From Tridacna crocea (Eukaryota; Mollusca; Bivalvia; Cardiida; Cardiidae), in assembly GCA_943736015.1 (NCBI GenBank), contig OX031060.1:13095501-13159500 (forward strand): DNA of 64,000 nt, written 5' to 3'. Positions 51,512-61,529 of the stretch are shown here, piece after piece. Under the pieces are notes generated by a model. That model did no database searches and had not been told where the DNA came from. It worked only from the letters and a program-made list of their open reading frames with translations. How positions within the stretch are numbered: the stretch's first letter is position 1; each line of letters begins with the position of its first letter. A program made the position numbers and the translations under genes.

Positions 51512-51868
51512 CAGCACATGCTTAATTCATCTGCGAAAAGATTGACCCAGGCCAGCCTGCACAGTCGGCACAGTCTTGAGGGGGCCGAAACTTTTCGCTT
51601 CTGGTCAGTGTTCTGTTTGTCAAAGGACCAATCTATCCCATGATTAAGCCATGAATAAGCCGGTTATTGAAAAAAAGTGGCTCCTTCATATCCATAAATA
51701 TGTGATGACTTGTGCTAGTATCAAGTTTAAAAACACCAAGATGCATTAAGCCCCCTTTTGCCAGAGCACAGCCCATAATTAAACCGTGTTTTGTTCAATG
51801 CATCTGTAAAAAGCATCAACTCGTTTCAGACTGGCCAACCTGGGACAAAACCTTTTGCTTTGATAAAC
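51512..51868 (+). repeat. Low-copy dispersed repeat candidate
   Basis: Two related blocks: CATCTGCGAAAAGATTGACC / GGCCAGCCTGCACAG at left and CATCTGTAAAAAGCATCAAC / GGCCAACCTGGGACAAAACC at right. The origin is not recognised. Confidence 0.35.
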
Positions 51869-51887
51869 TTTCTGCATATTAAAATAC

Positions 51888-52696
51888 TAGGGATGGTAAC
51901 GGTTAGTAAATTTGCTAACTGGTTAACCGTTCAATCTTTCAATCGGTTAACCGGTTAACCGAACGACCATGTAAAAACATTTAAAATGAAGGTTCCTGCT
52001 CGATATGTCAACATTGACAACCGGTGCATGAGTAATGCATTCCCGTGATGTTTACTATTTCTGTACTGTAGCGCATAAGATGGCCAATTTATCGACGATC
52101 TCTCACCCTCTCGGCAATAAAATCATTTTTCCACAATGTTTTCTATAGAGGACTAGAAATTACCAGGCCATTTCAGTGTTTCTACTACGCAAATTATTGC
52201 GTAAATCACCTAATAGAACTGAAATTTACGTAAAAAAAAGTTTGGTTTCACGCGAGACCTCACGTTGGAAAGAAAAAAAAAACATTATCTGCTTAACTTG
52301 TGTAAAATACCAGGATTTGAAGTACTTGCTACCCATTTTGATAAATGACTGTCAAATCAGGCGGAAATACCTACCCATAAATTAAAACACATGAAAAAAT
52401 GCTCGATACAAGAAACACGGAAACCCATGACAGAACAGAATGTTCCTTTCGACATTATCCGATCAGAGTCACTTCAGATCGTCTTTTCAGCTTTTAAATG
52501 CGTAATAAATATCCATAGATATATTAATAACAGACTTTAGTGCTGCATCGAAAGAAAAACTAGTGGGATCACTGCTATTTACAACTTCAAAAAAATCTAC
52601 AAACAGAATCATACATGGTATGGTTATTGATTGTCAAACGTCCTAACCGGTTAATCGGTCATTCGATCAGTTAACCGGTTAACCGTTGCCATCCTA
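51888..52696. mobile_element. hAT-like non-autonomous element with perfect duplication
   Basis: Ends TAGGGATGGTAACGGTTA and TAACCGTTGCCATCCTA; subterminal GGTTAACCGGTTAACCG motifs on both sides. The 8-bp duplication TAAAATAC is at 51880-51887 and 52697-52704. The 809-bp interior has no transposase. Ends are related to the 5537 element. Confidence 0.9.
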
Positions 52697-52704
52697 TAAA
52701 ATAC

Positions 52705-53162
52705 CATTCTATTTTATTCTTCTACAAGGTTAACCAGTTCTTTTGTTTGAATGGGTCTGCCTTGTGTAACAACTTGCTTGATGTGGTGCATCACAAAAAT
52801 GCGTTAAACCTGCCCAGAAATAATGGATATTTCTGTCAGCTTTCTCTCTAAATTGATGCAGGTGATTGTTGTACAAATATAACATAAGCATCATTTTCCT
52901 GCCATGGTAAAACTTACATTACTGTTATGATACAAAAACTTTATTGGTCTCCATTTTAACTTTCACTAGTGGGCTAGATGAAAAAATGGAGGAACTGCAG
53001 GTTACTGTATTTTTGGGCACAAAACAAAAATGTTGCTATCAAGAAGAAATTTTGATATCAAGAAGACAGATTTTATTCTGTCATTGTACACCAAACATAA
53101 AGGTAGAGGTTATTGTCTCTTGTTAAAAAAATTTAACTGAAATTGGCGTCAGAAAGGTGAAG
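52705..53162. other. REV3L intron 9 sequence without recognised repeats
   Basis: Between the second hAT-like element and the TH-I copy at 53163; nothing assignable. Confidence 0.4.
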
Positions 53163-53390
53163 TTAACCCTTTACCACACATTGATGAGTTCTGAAGACCT
53201 TTGGAAAGAAGCCTGTTGGAAACATTGTGGGAAAAGGAGAAATTGCTGGTAACCAGAATTTCCTCCTTTTTTCACGATGTTTTCTACCTATCGATAAATA
53301 ATTTTATCAATTGAGCCACATTGGAATTGTCGTCTGCAAATGCTTTCAATTTGGATGGGGCTAAAATTTTGTTGTCATGTAAAGGATTAA
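53163..53390 (-). mobile_element. TH-I hairpin element, REV3L intron 9
   Basis: TTAACCCTTTACC to ATGTAAAGGATTAA; ends 35 bp before exon 10. Confidence 0.87.
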
Positions 53391-53425
53391 AACCCTTTTT
53401 CAACACTTGTGGAATTTAATTTCAG

Positions 53426-53517
53426 GGATAGCCAGTCAGATTCAGAAATGGAAACATCTCAGGATGACATTGTTCCATCCACACAAGCCTCGCAGCTAGA
53501 GCTTCATTTATCACAAG
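53426..53517 (+). CDS. REV3L: REV3L coding exon 10
   Basis: It encodes (M)DSQSDSEMETSQDDIVPSTQ then ASQLELHLSQ, acidic and Ser/Gln-rich. ASQLELHLS may correspond to the vertebrate AELTLHSE stretch. The acceptor is TTTAATTTCAG and the donor GTAAGTTT. Phases are 2 in and 1 out. It contains several SQ/TQ dipeptides, which are possible ATM/ATR kinase sites (inference). Confidence 0.88.
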
Positions 53518-53830
53518 GTAAGTTTTATTTGTCATAACCCAATACCAGGAAAAATTAAGAATTATTGGAATGGGAAGTTTTGCAGGCAACAGACTGAATG
53601 TTGAGATTTGTCCCTGAAATGGTGAAAATTATTATGAAGCAGGGCTCAGATATTCTTAACAGGAATTGGCATGCCTCTGAATAATATAAACACATCCTGC
53701 ACAGTTGAGACTGATGATAAAAAATGAAATTTCGATTTAGATTGTGATATTTTGTGAAAGATGATATTGAAGACTTTGCATGCTTTTGGATGAAATGACA
53801 TTCATTGATTATTGTATTTGCACATTATAG

Positions 53831-53971
53831 ATGATATAGGAGGGTCTCAGGATACAATAACCTTCAATGAGGAGGATGCAGAAGAAGAGGCTGTCATAGA
53901 TGAGGACTCTGTTAGACATGTTGTGGCCAAGAGTGAAAGTTTCTGTGCCAGAGAACCGACTCTACTAAAAG
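53831..53971 (+). CDS. REV3L: REV3L coding exon 11: acidic segment
   Basis: It encodes (D)DIGGSQDTITFNEEDAEEEA then VIDEDSVRHVVAKSESFCAR and EPTLLK. An acidic run (EEDAEEEAVIDED) is followed by a short basic part. Vertebrate REV3L has a comparable VEEALINEEAILNLMENS region. The acceptor is CACATTATAG (poor pyrimidine tract) and the donor GTAAATGT. Phases are 1 in and 1 out. The intron before it is the only one without a mobile element (313 bp). Confidence 0.87.
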
Positions 53972-54004
53972 GTAAATGTGAGTGGTATAACCTGAGCCTT
54001 GCAG

Positions 54005-54229
54005 CACCCTGTACCAAACGGCAAAATTTAGACTGGTCCAAATTGAAAGCGCTTGCAGACAACAAAATAAGCGTAACTCAAAAATTGAATTTGTTTCCAG
54101 CAGGCTAGAAAACATTGTTGGAAAAGGAGAAAATGCTGGTTACCAGCATTTTCTTCTTTTCCCACAATGTTTTCAAAAGGTTTCTATCTCAGGGTCATAA
54201 AAACCAGCGATTGTTTAGAAAAGGATTAA
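54005..54229 (+). mobile_element. TH-I hairpin element, REV3L intron 11
   Basis: CCCTGTACCAAACGGC to AGAAAAGGATTAA; near-perfect palindrome; starts 34 bp after exon 11. Confidence 0.87.
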
Positions 54230-54460
54230 CACTTTACCACACAATCCTGACATTAAATGACCCTGAGAAAGAAAGGCTTTGAAAACACTGTGGGAAAAGG
54301 AGAAAATGCTGGTAGCCAGCATTTTCACCTTTTCCCAAAATGTTTTCTACCCTGCTGGAAACAAATTTCACTTTTTGGGTTGCCTATAGCTTGCTTGTCT
54401 TCTGCAAGTTTTTTTCAATTTGGCATAGTTTAAAATTTTGTCGTTTGGTAAAGAGTTTTA
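54226..54460 (-). mobile_element. TH-I hairpin element
   Basis: TTAACACTTTACC to GGTAAAGAGTTTTA; shares TTAA with the copy before it, in opposite orientation. A terminal scrap (TAACTCTTTACCACACAC) follows. Confidence 0.87.
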
Positions 54461-54639
54461 ATAACTCTTTACCACACACAAAAATGGAATTGTCGATATT
54501 GATGGAATGTATAAATGAGAATACAAATGAGCCATGCTCAATAAAAAACCCAAAACTTTTGTGCAGTATTGAGGCAACATTTTCAGTGCAATACTTATGA
54601 AAGTTTTTCAGAATGTTAATCTTGATATTTTGAATGAGA

Positions 54640-54690
54640 TCGGAAATGGTTCATATGAGGTCAAAAGGCCATTGTGGCCCTCTTGTTTGA
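54640..54690 (+). mobile_element. Solo HINE 3' terminus
   Basis: GGCCATTGTGGCC stem followed by CTCTTGTTT, the same terminal design as at 55970-55992, with no body attached. Confidence 0.5.
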
Positions 54691-54719
54691 TAATGGCTGA
54701 GTTTTTCCCATATTGGCCT

Positions 54720-55992
54720 AGTTAGCTCCACTGGCTGAAGGCCAGCGGGCTTATGTCATGGCCCGGTGTCCGTTGTGCGTCCGTCCGTCTGTGCGTGTGT
54801 GCGTCCGTCCGTCCGTCCGTGCGTACGTGCGTTAACTTTTATTTCAAACATCATCTTCTCTGAAACTACCCATCCAATTTTGATGAAACTTCACAGAAAT
54901 GATCCTGCCATGGTCCTCTTCAGAATTCCTTGAAAGAATTTTATTCCTTCAAAAACTGTGGTTGCCATGGCAACAAAACTGAAAAATATTGAAAATTTTT
55001 GAAAATCTTCTTCTCTGAAACCATAAGGCGTAGGGCTACCAAATTTGGCATGTAGCTTTATCTAGTGGACCTCTACCAAGTTCCTTCAAATATTAGCCCT
55101 GGGGTGAAAATTGGCCCCACCCCGGGGGTCACAAGTTTTATATGGGCTTATATAGGGAAAACTTTAAAATCCTTCTGGTACCTAGCCATAGGGCCTAGGG
55201 CTGCCAAATTTGGCATGTAGCTTTATCTAGTAGATCTCTACCCTGAGTGCCCAAATAATAGCCCAGAGGTCAAATTTGGCCCGGCCCCGGGGGTCACAAG
55301 TTTTATATGGGCTTATATAGTGAAAACTTTAAAAATCTTTTCATACCAAGCCATAAGGCCTAGGGCTACTCAATTTTGCATCTAGCTTTATCAAGTGGTT
55401 GTCTACCAAAGGTGCCCAAATTGTAGCCCTGGGGTCAAATTTGGCCCTGTCCTGGGGGTCACAAGTTTTACATGGGCTCATATTGGGAATTTTTTAAAAA
55501 TCTACTTGTACCTAGCTATAAGGCCTAGGGCTACCAAATTTTGCATGTAGCTTTATCTAGTGGGCCTCTACCAGGAGGGCCCAAATTATAGCCTTAGGGT
55601 CAAGTTTGTCCCCACACCAGGGGTCACAAGTTTTACATGGGCTTTTGTGATGAAGATTGTTACTAACCATAATAAAGACTAGGACCACTAAATTTAGCCC
55701 TGTCTCATGGATTTTATGTTTTACAGGGCCTTTTTTTTTATAACCACACATTCTAGACCTGTGTTATTTGGTATGGGGCTTTATCTTGTAGACCTCCACC
55801 AGGATTCAAGTAATTATAGCTTTGTGGCCAAAACTGGATTTGCCCAGGGGTCACAAATTTATTTGGTTTTTATGGAAAAAAATTGTATGCCCTCAAGTTT
55901 GAAACCAGTTGGCCAAATAATGTAATGTTTAGCTTGTAGTGTTTTTACGAATTAGCCAGTGGAGCGATACAGGGCCATCATGGCCCTCTTGT
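54720..55992 (+). mobile_element. HINE-like element with 165-bp monomers
   Basis: Perfect 12-bp subterminal inverted repeats GCTCCACTGGCT (54725) and AGCCAGTGGAGC (55954). A CGTCCGTCCGTC microsatellite at 54776-54832. Monomers carry TAGGGCTACC(A)AAATTTGG at 55031, 55196, 55361 and 55526 (exactly 165 bp apart), and a shorter fifth near 55680. The 3' stem GGGCCATCATGGCCC is followed by CTCTTGT. This is the textbook layout of non-autonomous Helentrons. Confidence 0.85.
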
Positions 55993-56175
55993 GTTTGAAT
56001 ATTACCCAGGTTTGTGATATGGTATGGAACAAACATTTTCATCACATAAATGCAATAACATGGGTTTGTCAATTAGTCATGATGTATAAAACTTGAGCTC
56101 ATGCTTTTATTAATATTTTGCAAGGACAGTTGCACCAGCTGCAAAGTAGTAACTGGAGATATGAATCAGCTTCAT

Positions 56176-56300
56176 TCTAGACTACAAAATTCAGCTCATA
56201 TCGTTTGAAACCATTTGCAGAAAATGAATTAATGTGACTCAAATAACAGAAAATTTGTCTTTTTAAGAGTACTTTTTTTTTTTGCCAAGAATACATAAAT
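56176..56300 (+). mobile_element. TH-I K-end fragment
   Basis: AGACTACAAAATTCAGCTC and ACCATTTGCAGAAAATG, then decayed. Confidence 0.5.
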
Positions 56301-56734
56301 ATTGCATTTGTATTCTTCATAGATCATGTTTTCATTTGTAAATGCTGTATCCTATAGATAATTTATGGGATAATTTGACATGAAAACAGTAAAATAGTCT
56401 TTTTGTTGAGTAAACATTTGTATCTCATGCATTTGAGACTGGTAGAGTTTGGCTGGTATCACCTTTAAATTGCTTATGTACATGATTATATGGTAGCATG
56501 GGGAACAAGAAATAGCTTTATAAAACAATGTATGTAGTAAATATGCCAACAAATAGGCAGAGGCCCTTAGAAGAAACATGTCTTCATTTTGGAAAAAATA
56601 CAAATTTCTATTTACTAATTTGTTATCAGTAAATAACAGTTGGTCACAAGCCAGCCCATGCAAACCAGGGTAGTTACTGATTATATAAAGTTGCAACTGT
56701 CAGAATTTCATTTAATTCATTTTACATTTGTCAT

Positions 56735-56944
56735 TTAACTCTTTACCAAATGGCAAATGTGTAGGATGGTCCAAATTGAAAGAATTTGCAGATAACAAAT
56801 TGAATGTAACTGAAATGATGGTTTGTGTTTTGGATGGGGAAGAAAACATTGTGGGAACCAGCATTTTATCCTTTTCCCATGATGTTTTCAAAAGGCTTCT
56901 ATCTCAGGGCTGTAAAATCCAGGGAGTGTTTGGTAAAGGGTTAA
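56735..56944 (+). mobile_element. TH-I element with arm deletion
   Basis: TTAACTCTTTACC to GGTAAAGGGTTAA; reads CATTGTGGGAACCAGCATTT, so the left arm's AAAGGAGAAAATGCTGG is missing. Confidence 0.85.
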
Positions 56945-57118
56945 CTATTTCTTGAGGTTGAAATTTTGGCTGAGAAAGGTGATGAATAATCAAAGGGTAG
57001 AAAACATTGTGGGAAAAGGAGAAAATGCTGGTTATCCACATTTTCTCATTTTCCCACAATTTTTTCCAAAAGCCTTCTTTTATATGGGTATTTAAACTTG
57101 GGAATGTGTAGTAAAGAG
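56941..57118 (+). mobile_element. TH-I element, K end decayed
   Basis: Shares TTAA with the previous copy; hairpin near 57035; ends TAGTAAAGAGATAG about 120 bp upstream of exon 12. Confidence 0.72.
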
Positions 57119-57239
57119 ATAGATATTTATTTAAGTTCTGAATTATTCTGTTGTATATCTGTGTACGCTATTTCTGCATTTACCACAATTTTTTCCTTTT
57201 GCCATTTTATTGACAAGGATCTTATTTTTCGTATCCCAG

Positions 57240-57456
57240 TAGCCAGTCAAGACAGATCCTTGGTGGACATTCTGGCAGCTTTAGCAGATGATGCAAGTAT
57301 TCCATCGTCACAGCAAGCTGTTGTTGAAGCTGTTGCTCTTGAAGATCATGACAGCATGTTAGCTGGGACATCTAGACCAAGAGACAAAGAAATGGACAAA
57401 TTGGAAGAGGAAGAGATATTAGAAATGTCCCAGAAAATCTGGGACGGGGATGAGAG
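57240..57456 (+). CDS. REV3L: REV3L coding exon 12
   Basis: It encodes (V)ASQDRSLVDILAALADDASI, a Val/Ala-rich helix, and an acidic C-terminal part, KLEEEEILEMSQKIWDGDE. The first block matches the vertebrate ALVHLLAGLESD and the last the EEMELSLVMSQRWD segment. The acceptor is TTCGTATCCCAG and the donor GTATGAAT. Phases are 1 in and 2 out. An ATG-initiated open frame starts at 57098 in the intron, but phase and homology support the splice start at 57240. Confidence 0.92.
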
Positions 57457-57526
57457 GTATGAATTGGCAATAAGCACAACTGATATAATACTTCTTGATA
57501 TGCAGATGTAGCACATACCTTTGTTA

Positions 57527-58643
57527 TACCCCAGCAAAACAAATGTTTTTTGGGGGAAATACTGGGATCAGTCTGTCTGTCCATCTGTCTGTGTGTCTGT
57601 CCGTCTGTGTACAAAATACTAGATATTTTGTGTAATAAACTCCTCAAAATTTTTTTGCTATATTGTATTGAAAGTTTGGTGATACATTGATCGTATACTG
57701 AAGTTGTGCAAGACACAGTTTTCAATCATCTGCTCCCCATAATTTTCAATATCAATATCAATATACCTTTATTCAGTATTTAGGCCTCTGGCCCATATAC
57801 ACTTACATAATATTCAACAATTTTGTACAATGAGTGACATATTTACAACAATTTATAAGCTCCTGCGGTTAACAACTCTTGAGAAAATTATGATATACGC
57901 TTGTAACACATCTTCAGCTTATAATAGAAAAAAAGAAAGAGAAAATATAATACCTACTGACAATGTTCTTTAACCAATTAAGATGTGAGCAAAAAATCGG
58001 ATAGTTGGAAGACCTTAAAGAAAAAAATTGTGACAGAAGATCCTAATACAACTAAATGTTAACATTTAAAAAATAAATTCTCAATGTCTTCCCACAAGTT
58101 TGCTAATTATTTTAATGTTTCAGTGTGTTTGTTGCCCTCAGGTAGTTAACAATTTTGAAAATATTGTGACAGAAGTGTGTTATTCATGGAAAAGATTAAA
58201 AAAAAAAAAATAAAAATAAAAAACTATGTTTGTCTTCAACCTTTTGGAAACATTATGACAAAAGATAGATTCTTTACACTTATTCTGCCAAATTACTCAA
58301 ATAAATCTTTCGAGCCGTTAGTAAAACCCAACCAATAATATTTCAAATTTATTTTATGGAGAGAAATAACCTCCCTATGGGACAGTGTAGATCCGAGATC
58401 AGACCATACGTTTTGTGCAGTCTGATCCTGATCCACACAGCCCATCAGCTGTCATCGAGTAGCACTTAGCAGCCTAGGGGTTAAACGATTGGCAAAGAAT
58501 CAAAGTACATATGACAATGCTGCTAGAATATAACAGTGTTTTCAAGGGAAATCTCCCCTTGAACTTAGAAATTTTTTTGCTAAATTGCCTGTTTCTGTCA
58601 AAGCTGTTGCAGGGGTATTATGTCGCATTCAGTGACAGCTCTA
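57527..58643 (+). mobile_element. HINE-like element, TATACCCC type, probably interrupted
   Basis: TATACCCCAGCAAAAC and a CTGTCTGTCC microsatellite at the 5' side. GCAGGGGTATTATGTCGC, a TCGCATTCAGTGACAG stem and AGCTCTAA at the 3' side. Roughly 700 bp of AT-rich unrelated sequence lies between, including the GATC palindrome at 58383. Confidence 0.5.
58383..58441. repeat. GATC palindromic repeat
   Basis: CAGTGTAGATCCGAGATCAG ... GCAGTCTGATCCTGATCCAC; clear inverted repeat. Confidence 0.75.
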
Positions 58644-59161
58644 ATTTTACCTGTAAACTAAAGGTTAGGTATCACTCTATGAAATGTCAACATGTTTCAT
58701 TTATTGCTTTTGGATGAATAAGACATCTATATTGATGCTGTCATTGGCTTTACAGAAATCTTTGCTTTTTCATACTGCTGGCTGTGTACTTCATAAAAAT
58801 TATATGATTAAAACCCACTATAACTTTCTGCATAGTTTGGAGGGCCACACAATTTGACAATATTCCCACCTCCATTATTCATATGGTCCTGTTGAAATAG
58901 ACATTGGTACATGGATTATGAGCATAATATCAATGTAAACTGTTACAATTAAAGTGCCAAAACTACATGTAAATACCAAAAGTGTTTCGCCAAAGCTGTA
59001 TTAAAGGAACAAATTTTTCTTTTCCCATACAGTTGTCTAGGTCTTCTATTATATCAGGTGACTAGTGTTAATAAGGTTTTGAGGTATCCTGTGCACTGAC
59101 ATATAAGTAGGTTACTACATGCAAAACTAATTACATATTATGCTTTTTTCTGTTCTTTCAG
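58644..59161. other. REV3L intron 12 3' part, no recognised repeats
   Basis: AT-rich sequence with TTCTGTTCTTTCAG as the exon 13 acceptor; no mobile element identified. Confidence 0.4.
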
Positions 59162-59340
59162 AGATGCTGAAGGTGTTAGTGCTGACTTTAACCTAGAAGG
59201 TATGGATGACACTTGGATAGAGTCTCCAAGGCAAATAAAAGCAGACAAAGATCATGTTGTCGAAGGCGACCAGTCAGACAGTGATGCAGATAGTGACATT
59301 ATTCCACAGTATGATGGACCAGGAGATGAAAAGTCCACAA
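59162..59340 (+). CDS. REV3L: REV3L coding exon 13: acidic, DS-rich
   Basis: It encodes (R)DAEGVSADFNLEGMDDTWIE, then SPRQIKADKDHVV and an Asp/Ser-rich end (DQSDSDADSDIIPQYDG, DEKST). The acceptor is TTCTGTTCTTTCAG and the donor GTAAGTCA, both strong. Phases are 2 in and 1 out. Its position matches the vertebrate SSTEDDDSSSGEEMEW acidic stretch, but alignment is weak. The SDSDAD run is a plausible CK2-type phosphorylation site (inference). Confidence 0.88.
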
Positions 59341-59484
59341 GTAAGTCAAAGCATCACCTTCTGCATAGAGCACTTTGTCTTGGTCAGCAGATATTTGCAA
59401 GAAAAGCCATTGCTTGTTGTGAGCAATTTTTCTTTCTGACACATTGTTTTTACCTCGTGTGGATATAACGAGCAATAATTCATG

Positions 59485-59854
59485 TTAACCAGTTATAGCA
59501 TTACAAAATTTTAGACTGATCCAAATTGAAAGCATTTGCAGACTACGAAATAAAGGTGACTGAAGAATAGAAATTTGGTTTGAGAAGGGTAGAAAAAATT
59601 GCGGGAAAGGGTGAAAATGCTGGTTACCAGCATTTTCTCCTTTTCCCACAATGTTTTCTGAAGGTCTACATCTCAGGGTCATAACTTTGAGATTGTGTAG
59701 TAAAGAGTTGACTAAATTTGGTTTGGGAAGGGTAGAAAAAATTGCGGGAAAGGGAGAAAATGCTGGTTACCAGCATTTTCTCCTTTTCCCACAATGTTTT
59801 CTGAAGGTCTACATCTCAGGGTCGTAAATTTGAGATTGTGTGGTAAAGAGTTAA
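59485..59854 (+). mobile_element. TH-I element with tandemly duplicated right part
   Basis: TTAACCAGTTATAGC at left. The segment from GAAATTTGGTTTGAGAAGGG through the palindrome to GTAAAGAGTT (about 59568-59711) is repeated at 59712-59854, ending GGTAAAGAGTTAA. The two copies share the odd AAAATTGCGGG and GAAGGTCTACATCTC variants. Confidence 0.88.
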
Positions 59855-60071
59855 CTAGTTTTGACATAACCAATACATGTATGTAAGGAATCTTGGACAC
59901 TTTTAAACATTCAGTAAATAGGGACAATACCAAAGCATATAATAAAACCAACATTTTGTTGAAGATTGCCCATAATGACTTTGTGTCAATCAGAGATCAT
60001 CTTTCATGATTCTTCATGAAGAATTTTGATTTATGCCTACTTGTCAACAGAAGTTGTTTTGCATAGAAGTG

Positions 60072-60210
60072 TTAACCCATTACCACACTTTTGATGACCC
60101 TGAGAAAGAAGCCTTTAGAAAACACTATGGGAAAAAGAGAAAATGCTGGTAACCTTTTTCCACAATGTTTTCCATCCTTCACAAAAGAAATTTCAAATTT
60201 TAAGTAGCTC
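60072..60210 (-). mobile_element. TH-I left part
   Basis: TTAACCCATTACCAC; hairpin reduced to AATGCTGGTAACCTTTTTCC; stops at TTTTAAGTAGCTC where the HINE-like array begins. Confidence 0.75.
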
Positions 60211-60215
60211 TTCTC

Positions 60216-61431
60216 TTGAAATTTTGTCAGAATGTTTGCCTCGATGAAATCTCGGACAAGTTCGAAATTGGGTAAAAAACTAGGTCATTAGGTCAAATCT
60301 TAGAAAAACCTTGTGTACGCTCTAGAGGCCACATATTCAGTCCGATATTCATGAAACTTCGTCAGAATGTTTGCCTTGATGAAATCTCAGATGAGTTTGA
60401 AAATGGGTCATGTTGGGTAAAAAACTAGGTCACAAGGTCAAATCTTATAAAAACCTTGTGTATGCTCTAGAGGCCACATTTTCAGTCCAATACTCTTGAA
60501 AGTTGGTCAGAATGTTTGCCTTGATGATATCGAGGTGGAAAATGGGTCATGTCGGGTCAAAAGCTAGGTCACTGTTTTTAAAAAAACATTGTGTATGCTC
60601 TGGAGGCCACATTTTCATTCCAAAACTCTTGAAAGGTGGTTAGAATGTTTGTCTTGATGGTATCTTACATGAGTTTGAAAATGGGTCATTTTGGGTGAAA
60701 AACTAGGTCACCAGGTCAGTTGTTAGAAAAACCTTTTGAACGCTTGTAAAGGCCACATTTTCAGTCCAGAACTCTTGTAAGTTGGTCAGAATGTTTGTCT
60801 TGATGATATCTCTGACATGTTTGAAAATGGGTCATGTTGGGTCAAAAATTAGGTTACCAGGTCAAGTCTTAGAAAAACCTTGTATACGCTCTGGATGCGA
60901 CATTTTCAGTCCAACACTTTTGAAAATTGGTCAGAATTTTTGCCTTGATAATATCTTGGATGAGTTTGAAAATGGGTCATGTGTCAAAAACTAGGGCAAT
61001 AGGTCAAATGTTATAAAAACCTTGTATTTTTCTCTGGAGGACACATTTTCAGTCCTATACTCCTGAAACTTGTTCATATTAATTGTCTTGGTGATACCTT
61101 GAATGAGTTTTGAAAATGGGTCATGTGGAGTGAAAAACTAGGTCAGAGGGTAAAATATTAGAAAAACCTTGTGTATACTCTAGAGGCCACATTTTCTGCC
61201 TGATACTCTTCAAACTTGGATTTGGTGATGTCTCAAAAGAGTTTGATTATGGGTAATTGTCAGGTCCAAAACTAGGTCACTTGGTGAAATCTTAGAAAAA
61301 CCTTTTGTAGGCTGTAGAGGCCGTATTTTCCGTCCAATACTCATGAAACATGTTCAGAATGTTTTGTCTTATTGATATCTCAAAAGTGTTTGATAATGGG
61401 TCCTGTCTGGTAAAAAACATGGCCCTCTTGT
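60216..61431 (+). mobile_element. HINE-like tandem array, 5' truncated
   Basis: About eight to nine ~133-146-bp monomers. Units begin near 60226, 60361, 60506, 60639, 60785, 60930, 61072, 61216 and 61352 (GTCAGAATGTTTGCCTTGAT). Each has GAAAATGGGTCATG, AAAACTAGGTCA and AGGCCACATTTTCAG blocks. The 3' end GGCCCTCTTGTTTT matches the other HINE elements. No 5' terminus is visible. Confidence 0.75.
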
Positions 61432-61508
61432 TTTCTTTTTCCACATTATTTTTATAAAAGCCTATTTTGAAAGAGTCGTCTGAGCACATGATTATTTCGT
61501 AAAGGATT
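61432..61508 (+). mobile_element. TH-I right-end fragment
   Basis: CTTTTTCCACATTATTTTTA, AAAGCC and CGTAAAGGATTAC. Confidence 0.55.
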
Positions 61509-61529
61509 ACAGTGTTTTTGTCACTGACT

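Noticed and set aside
57098-57239. ATG-initiated upstream extension of REV3L exon 12
   Set aside because: The extension is intron (TH-I tail and T-rich tract). The CCCAG acceptor at 57239 gives correct phase and homology.
105-60210. Dozens of small open frames sharing peptides like GKGENAGYQHFLLFPQCF or KRRKCWLPAFSPFPTMF
   Set aside because: They are translations of the TH-I palindrome (GTGGGAAAAGGAGAAAATGC and its complement) in various frames and strands. They are broken by stops and frameshifts at random and lack any domain.
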